A stretch of 64,000 nucleotides of DNA from Candidatus Gallionella acididurans (lineage in GTDB: Bacteria; Pseudomonadota; Gammaproteobacteria; Burkholderiales; Gallionellaceae). The translations under genes and the position numbers were made by a program. The stretch lies in contig LSLI01000003.1 in NCBI GenBank assembly GCA_001577345.1, positions 1 through 64,000 on the forward strand, written 5' to 3'. Each line of letters starts with the position of its first letter. Position 1 is the first letter of the stretch. The notes beneath the pieces were generated by a model. The model did no database searches, was not told the origin of the DNA, and saw nothing but the letters and a program-made list of their open reading frames with translations. Shown piece by piece: positions 59,693 through 64,000 of the stretch.

Positions 59693-60991
59693 ATGGACAA
59701 GATCGGAAAATATGAAGTCGTGCGTGAAATCGGCACCGGTGCAACCAGTACAGTATACCTTGCGATCGATCCTTTTAACTCGCAGCAGGTCGCCATCAAA
59801 TTGATTGACCTGGGAATTTTGCGTGACACGAATCGCGCCAAGGTATATCGCAAGCTGTTTATGACCGAGGCGTCACTGGCGGGCAAGTTGTCTCATCCGC
59901 ATATCGCAAAGATTCTTGACGCAGAAATGTACGGCAACATCAACTATGTGGTGATGGAGTATGTGGAAGGCAGTACTCTTGAACAATATGCCGAAGTGGA
60001 CAAGTTGTTGCCGGTCAGTACTGTTGCCGAAATTGCCTACAAGTGCTGCAAGGCGCTCGAGTACGCGCAGCACCAGGGCGTGATACATCGCGACATCAAG
60101 CCGGCCAATATCCTCTTGCAGGGCGAAACCGACATAAAAATTTCCGATTTTGGCGCGGCAGCCTTGCAGAGCGACCAATCAACCCAGGTGTCGGGAGTGG
60201 GATCGCCGGCATATATGTCACCCGAGCAGGTCATGGAACTCAAGTTGACCCACCAGACGGATATATACTCGCTGGGAGTGGTGATGTACAAGTTGCTTAC
60301 CGGCAAGCTGCCATTTGATGCGACCAATAACCACAGCATGATCTACCATATCATCAATATCGAGCCGCCGCCGCCCAGCTCGTTTCGCCCGGAAATGGGG
60401 CCGGAACTGGATGCCATTGTGCGGCGCGCGATGGAGAAGGATACCACCAAGCGCTATCAGACATGGGATGAGTTTGCCAACGATCTGGTAGGCTTTTCCA
60501 GCCGCGTGTTGCCTACTCAAAACGAGATTCTGGATACCGAAAAATTTAATACCTTGCGCAGCCTGCAGTTCTTCAGGAATTTCAGTGATGTCGAGCTTTG
60601 GGAAGTGCTGCGCTTGAGCCTGTGGCGCAAGGTTGCGGATTCCGAATGCATACTTCGTGACGGTGAAAGCGGGCGCTCGTTTTTTGTCCTGGCACAGGGT
60701 ACGGTGCGCGTCACCAAGCAGGGCAGGTTGTTGAGCCTATTGCATCGCGGCGATTGTTTTGGTGAAATGGCGCACCTTATAGAACGCGATTTCAAGCGCA
60801 GTTCGGATGTGATCGCGAAGAACGATGTTGTAGTGATCGAAATCAACCCCGATATGCTGATGCATGCCACGATCGGATGCCGGTTGCAGTTCGGCGATGC
60901 ATTTTTGCGCATGCTGGTGAAGCGCTTGTCGGTGGCGAACACCCGTTTATCACATTTGTTGGCGGATCATAACCAGGCGGGAGAAGAGTAG
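59693..60991 (+). CDS. Serine/threonine protein kinase fused to a C-terminal cyclic-nucleotide-binding domain
   Basis: YEVVREIGTGATSTVYLAIDPFNSQQVAIKLI, VIHRDIKPANILLQ, ISDFGAAAL; C-terminal FFVLAQGTVRVTKQGRLLSLLHRGDCFGEMAHLIERDFKRSSDV. Confidence 0.92.
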   Translation: MDKIGKYEVVREIGTGATSTVYLAIDPFNSQQVAIKLIDLGILRDTNRAKVYRKLFMTEASLAGKLSHPHIAKILDAEMYGNINYVVMEYVEGSTLEQYAEVDKLLPVSTVAEIAYKCCKALEYAQHQGVIHRDIKPANILLQGETDIKISDFGAAALQSDQSTQVSGVGSPAYMSPEQVMELKLTHQTDIYSLGVVMYKLLTGKLPFDATNNHSMIYHIINIEPPPPSSFRPEMGPELDAIVRRAMEKDTTKRYQTWDEFANDLVGFSSRVLPTQNEILDTEKFNTLRSLQFFRNFSDVELWEVLRLSLWRKVADSECILRDGESGRSFFVLAQGTVRVTKQGRLLSLLHRGDCFGEMAHLIERDFKRSSDVIAKNDVVVIEINPDMLMHATIGCRLQFGDAFLRMLVKRLSVANTRLSHLLADHNQAGEE

Positions 60992-60994
60992 AAA

Positions 60995-61330
60995 ATGCCA
61001 GTAACCATGAATAACAGCGGTTTCAACAATATTACAGTCGCGGAGCTGCAAGCGAAATTGCAGCAAGGCAGCTTGCGTCTGGTCGACGTGCGTACCGACG
61101 CGGAAGTGGCACGCGGTAAAATTCCGCAAGGCGAGCCGCTGCCGTTACATTTGTTGCCATTACGCTTGAATGAGATGGACAAGAATGCCACGACCGTTTT
61201 CTATTGCCAGATGGGCGGGCGTTCGGCACAAGCTGCCGCTTTTGCCGCCGCCAATGGCTTTGCCGATGTGTACAACCTGCAGGGCGGGATCATTGCGTGG
61301 GCTAACGCCGGATTGCCGCTGGTGGCGTGA
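60995..61330 (+). CDS. Rhodanese-like domain protein
   Basis: LRLVDVRTDAEVARGKIPQG, active-site FYCQMGGRSAQAA. Confidence 0.88.
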   Translation: MPVTMNNSGFNNITVAELQAKLQQGSLRLVDVRTDAEVARGKIPQGEPLPLHLLPLRLNEMDKNATTVFYCQMGGRSAQAAAFAAANGFADVYNLQGGIIAWANAGLPLVA

Positions 61331-61557
61331 TGGATTCCGATGTGGAGCTGGATGCGCGCAATCTGAGTTGTCCCTTGCCGATATTGCGCGCCAAAAAATC
61401 CCTGTCGCAGATGTCCAGTGGGCAGGTACTCAGGATAACCGCGACCGACAAGGGGGCGCCTAACGACTTTGAGGAATTTTGCCGCCAGACCGGCAATGAA
61501 CTGTTGTCGTCGACGGCAGAAAATGGCGAGTTCGTGTTCCTGATTCGGCGTCGTTAG
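61327..61557 (+). CDS. TusA-family sulfurtransferase
   Basis: ELDARNLSCPLPILRAKKSLSQMSSGQVLRI (CPxP); start overlaps the rhodanese stop. Confidence 0.9.
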   Translation: MMDSDVELDARNLSCPLPILRAKKSLSQMSSGQVLRITATDKGAPNDFEEFCRQTGNELLSSTAENGEFVFLIRRR

Positions 61558-61561
61558 GACA

Positions 61562-64000
61562 TTAGCCCAGTATGCTGCGTTGAGTTTCCATTTGTGCCAG
61601 CGTCACAACGAACTCTTCCATGCGTTTGCGTTCCTGTTCCACCACCGCAGCCGGAGCACGATCCACGAAGCTGGTGTTGGATAATTTGCCTTGTGTCTTG
61701 GTGATCTCGTTTTGTAAACGGGCGATCTCCTTGTCAAGACGCTCGCGTTCGGTTGCCACGTCAATTTCGACATTCAGCATCAGTTGGATATTCCCGATGG
61801 ATATGACTGGCGCCGATGCGTTGACAGGAAGAGAGCCTGTAACAAGCGCCCCTCTTGTTTCATCTGTCTGCTCGATGTTGTCCGATTTCGCGAGAGCTTT
61901 GATATAGGGGTGCATTTCTCTAAACCTGCCTGAGTTTTGCGTACCGACCCACATGGAAATATTGACGCGCTTGCCGGGTGAAATATTCATTTCGCTGCGC
62001 AGGCGCCGCACGGCTTCAATTATGGACTTGAGTTCCTCAATCCATGCTTCGGCGGCCCTGTCGATCTTTTCAGGTTGCGGCATTGGATAGGGTTGCAGCA
62101 TGATGCTGTTTCCCTGTTTTCCTGCCAGCGGCGCGACCGATTGCCACAACTCCTCGGTGATGAACGGAATGATCGGGTGCGCCAGGCGCAGCATGGTTTC
62201 CAGCACGCGCACCAGCGTGCGGCGCGTTGCGCGTTGCTGCGCCTCATCGCCGGTGGAAATTTGCACCTTGGCCAGTTCCACATACCAGTCGCAATAGCTG
62301 TTCCATACCAGCTCATACACGGTGCGCGCCGCCATGTCGAAACGGTAGTCGGCAAAATGTGTCGCCATCTCCGTTTCGGCCTGTTGCAAAACGCTGGCTA
62401 TCCAACGATCTGCCGCAGAAAATTCCGCGGGCAGCGATTCGTCGAGCCCGACATCCTTGCCGTCGCAATTCATCAGCACGAAGCGCGTGGCGTTCCACAG
62501 CTTGTTGCAGAAGTTGCGATAGCCTTCGCAGCGTTGCATGTCGAACTTGATGTCGCGTCCGGGCGAGGCGAGCGAAGCAAAGGTGAAGCGCAGTGCGTCG
62601 GTGCCGAACGCCGGGATGCCATTGGGGAATTCCTTGCGCGTGCGCTTTTCGATTTTCTCTGCATCCTTCGGGTTCATCAAGCCAGTGGTGCGCTTCTTCA
62701 CCAGCTCTTCGATGCCGATGCCATCAATGAGGTCGATGGGGTCGAGCACGTTGCCCTTGGACTTGGACATTTTCTGCCCTTCGGCATCGCGTATCAGACC
62801 GTGTACATACACATCCCTGAATGGAATTTTTCCGGTGATGTGCCTGGTCATCATCACCATGCGCGCCACCCAGAAGAAAATGATGTCGAAGCCGGTGACC
62901 AGCACCGAGGAAGGCAGGTACATGTCCAGAGCGGGGTTGGACTTGGCGGGATACTCCGGCGTCCAGTCCAGCGTGGAGAACGGCCACAGCGCGGAGGAGA
63001 ACCAGGTGTCGAGCACGTCATCGTCGCGCTTCAGGTTGCCGGTGTAGCCATCCCCGGCTGCAAGTTGCTTCGCTTCGCCCTCGTTGTGCGCGACATAGAC
63101 TTTGCCGTCATCGCCGTACCACGCCGGTATCTGGTGTCCCCACCACAACTGGCGAGAGATGCACCAGTCCTGGATGTTGTTCAGCCACTGGTTGTAAGTG
63201 TTCACCCAGTTCTCAGGGTGGAATTTGATCTCGCCCGAGGCGACGCATTCCAGTGCCTGTTCGGTGATGCTCTTGCCTGGCCTGCCATTTATTTCCGGGC
63301 CCGGCTTGCTCATCGCTACGAACCACTGGTCGGTCAGCATCGGCTCGATCACCACATGGGTACGGTCGCCGCGCGGCACTTTGAGTTTGTGCTTCTCGGT
63401 TTTTTCCAGCAACTCTGCAGACTCCAAATCGGCGACGATCTGTTTTCGCGCTTCGAAGCGGTCGAGGCCTTGGTATTTCTTAGGAATGCCAATGTCAACG
63501 GCGAGTGGCTGTGTGCTACCTGGGGCAATTTTGATGCTGTGCTCTGTAGGTGCAACGTAATCAAATGTTTTATCACTGGGGGCCAAAACGCTGTTGTCTA
63601 TGATTCGTGCGTCCAACGTTAGCACTCTGATCATGGGAAGGTTATGTCTTAGACCGACTTGATAGTCGTTGAAGTCGTGCGCGGGCGTGACCTTGACCAC
63701 ACCCGTGCCGAATTCCCTGTCCACATAGTCATCAGCGATGATGGGAATGTTGCGCGCGCACAGCGGCAGCATGACTTGCTTGCCGATCAGGTGCTTGTAG
63801 CGCTGGTCCTCCGGATGCACCATCACCGCCACGTCGCCCAGCATGGTCTCGGGGCGGGTGGTGGCAACAGTCAGATGCGTCAGTCCGCCCACGCCGTCTT
63901 TCTCTACCAGCGGGTAGCGGATGTGCCACATGAAGCCGTCTTCTTCTTCCTGCACCACTTCGAGGTCGGATACGGCGGTGTGCAGCTTGGGGTCCCAGTT
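61562..64000 (-). CDS. valS: Valine-tRNA ligase (5' end beyond window)
   Basis: [18 protein letters not shown]; minus-strand reading at the window edge gives [15 protein letters not shown], so the ORF continues past 64000. Confidence 0.96.
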   Translation of the reverse strand, partial: NWDPKLHTAVSDLEVVQEEEDGFMWHIRYPLVEKDGVGGLTHLTVATTRPETMLGDVAVMVHPEDQRYKHLIGKQVMLPLCARNIPIIADDYVDREFGTGVVKVTPAHDFNDYQVGLRHNLPMIRVLTLDARIIDNSVLAPSDKTFDYVAPTEHSIKIAPGSTQPLAVDIGIPKKYQGLDRFEARKQIVADLESAELLEKTEKHKLKVPRGDRTHVVIEPMLTDQWFVAMSKPGPEINGRPGKSITEQALECVASGEIKFHPENWVNTYNQWLNNIQDWCISRQLWWGHQIPAWYGDDGKVYVAHNEGEAKQLAAGDGYTGNLKRDDDVLDTWFSSALWPFSTLDWTPEYPAKSNPALDMYLPSSVLVTGFDIIFFWVARMVMMTRHITGKIPFRDVYVHGLIRDAEGQKMSKSKGNVLDPIDLIDGIGIEELVKKRTTGLMNPKDAEKIEKRTRKEFPNGIPAFGTDALRFTFASLASPGRDIKFDMQRCEGYRNFCNKLWNATRFVLMNCDGKDVGLDESLPAEFSAADRWIASVLQQAETEMATHFADYRFDMAARTVYELVWNSYCDWYVELAKVQISTGDEAQQRATRRTLVRVLETMLRLAHPIIPFITEELWQSVAPLAGKQGNSIMLQPYPMPQPEKIDRAAEAWIEELKSIIEAVRRLRSEMNISPGKRVNISMWVGTQNSGRFREMHPYIKALAKSDNIEQTDETRGALVTGSLPVNASAPVISIGNIQLMLNVEIDVATERERLDKEIARLQNEITKTQGKLSNTSFVDRAPAAVVEQERKRMEEFVVTLAQMETQRSILG

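Overview
The window reads as betaproteobacterial chromosome, probably from the Gallionellaceae/Nitrosomonadales (lineage inferred from gene content and protein style, not searched). Most of it is ordinary core operons: purM/purN, an arginine operon (argD-argF-membrane protein-argG-macro domain-ppnP), rpsT, murJ, an assimilatory sulfate block (cysB, tauE-like, cysI-like, cysH, cysD, cysN), ruvB-ybgC-tolQRAB-pal-cpoB, queE-queC, tRNA-Lys and tRNA-Thr, sucCD, and valS at the right edge. Two accessory-looking regions stand out. (1) At 35.3-41.3 kb, three tandem TPR-glycosyltransferase genes share near-identical TPR-coding DNA but carry different catalytic domains (one GT9-like, two GT41/OGT-like). 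(2) At 45.4-61 kb there is a dense signalling block: CHASE2-TPR-Ser/Thr kinase, PP2C phosphatase, double-FHA protein, CHASE2-adenylate/guanylate cyclase, class II cyclic-nucleotide-PDE-like metallohydrolase, GAF-GspE/PulE ATPase interrupted by an apparent 1-nt frameshift, GAF-HD-GYP protein, type IV pilin behind a sigma-54-type promoter, M48 protease, and a Ser/Thr kinase fused to a cyclic-nucleotide-binding domain. I propose this as a possible self-contained cyclic-nucleotide/protein-phosphorylation circuit linked to a pilus/secretion ATPase. Other observations: two small ORFs with good Shine-Dalgarno sequences below the supplied ORF cutoff, a pair of intergenic hairpin elements with co-varying stems, and several large inverted repeats. 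I saw no CRISPR array, transposase, rRNA or prophage. All family calls are from reading motifs by eye; no database search was run.
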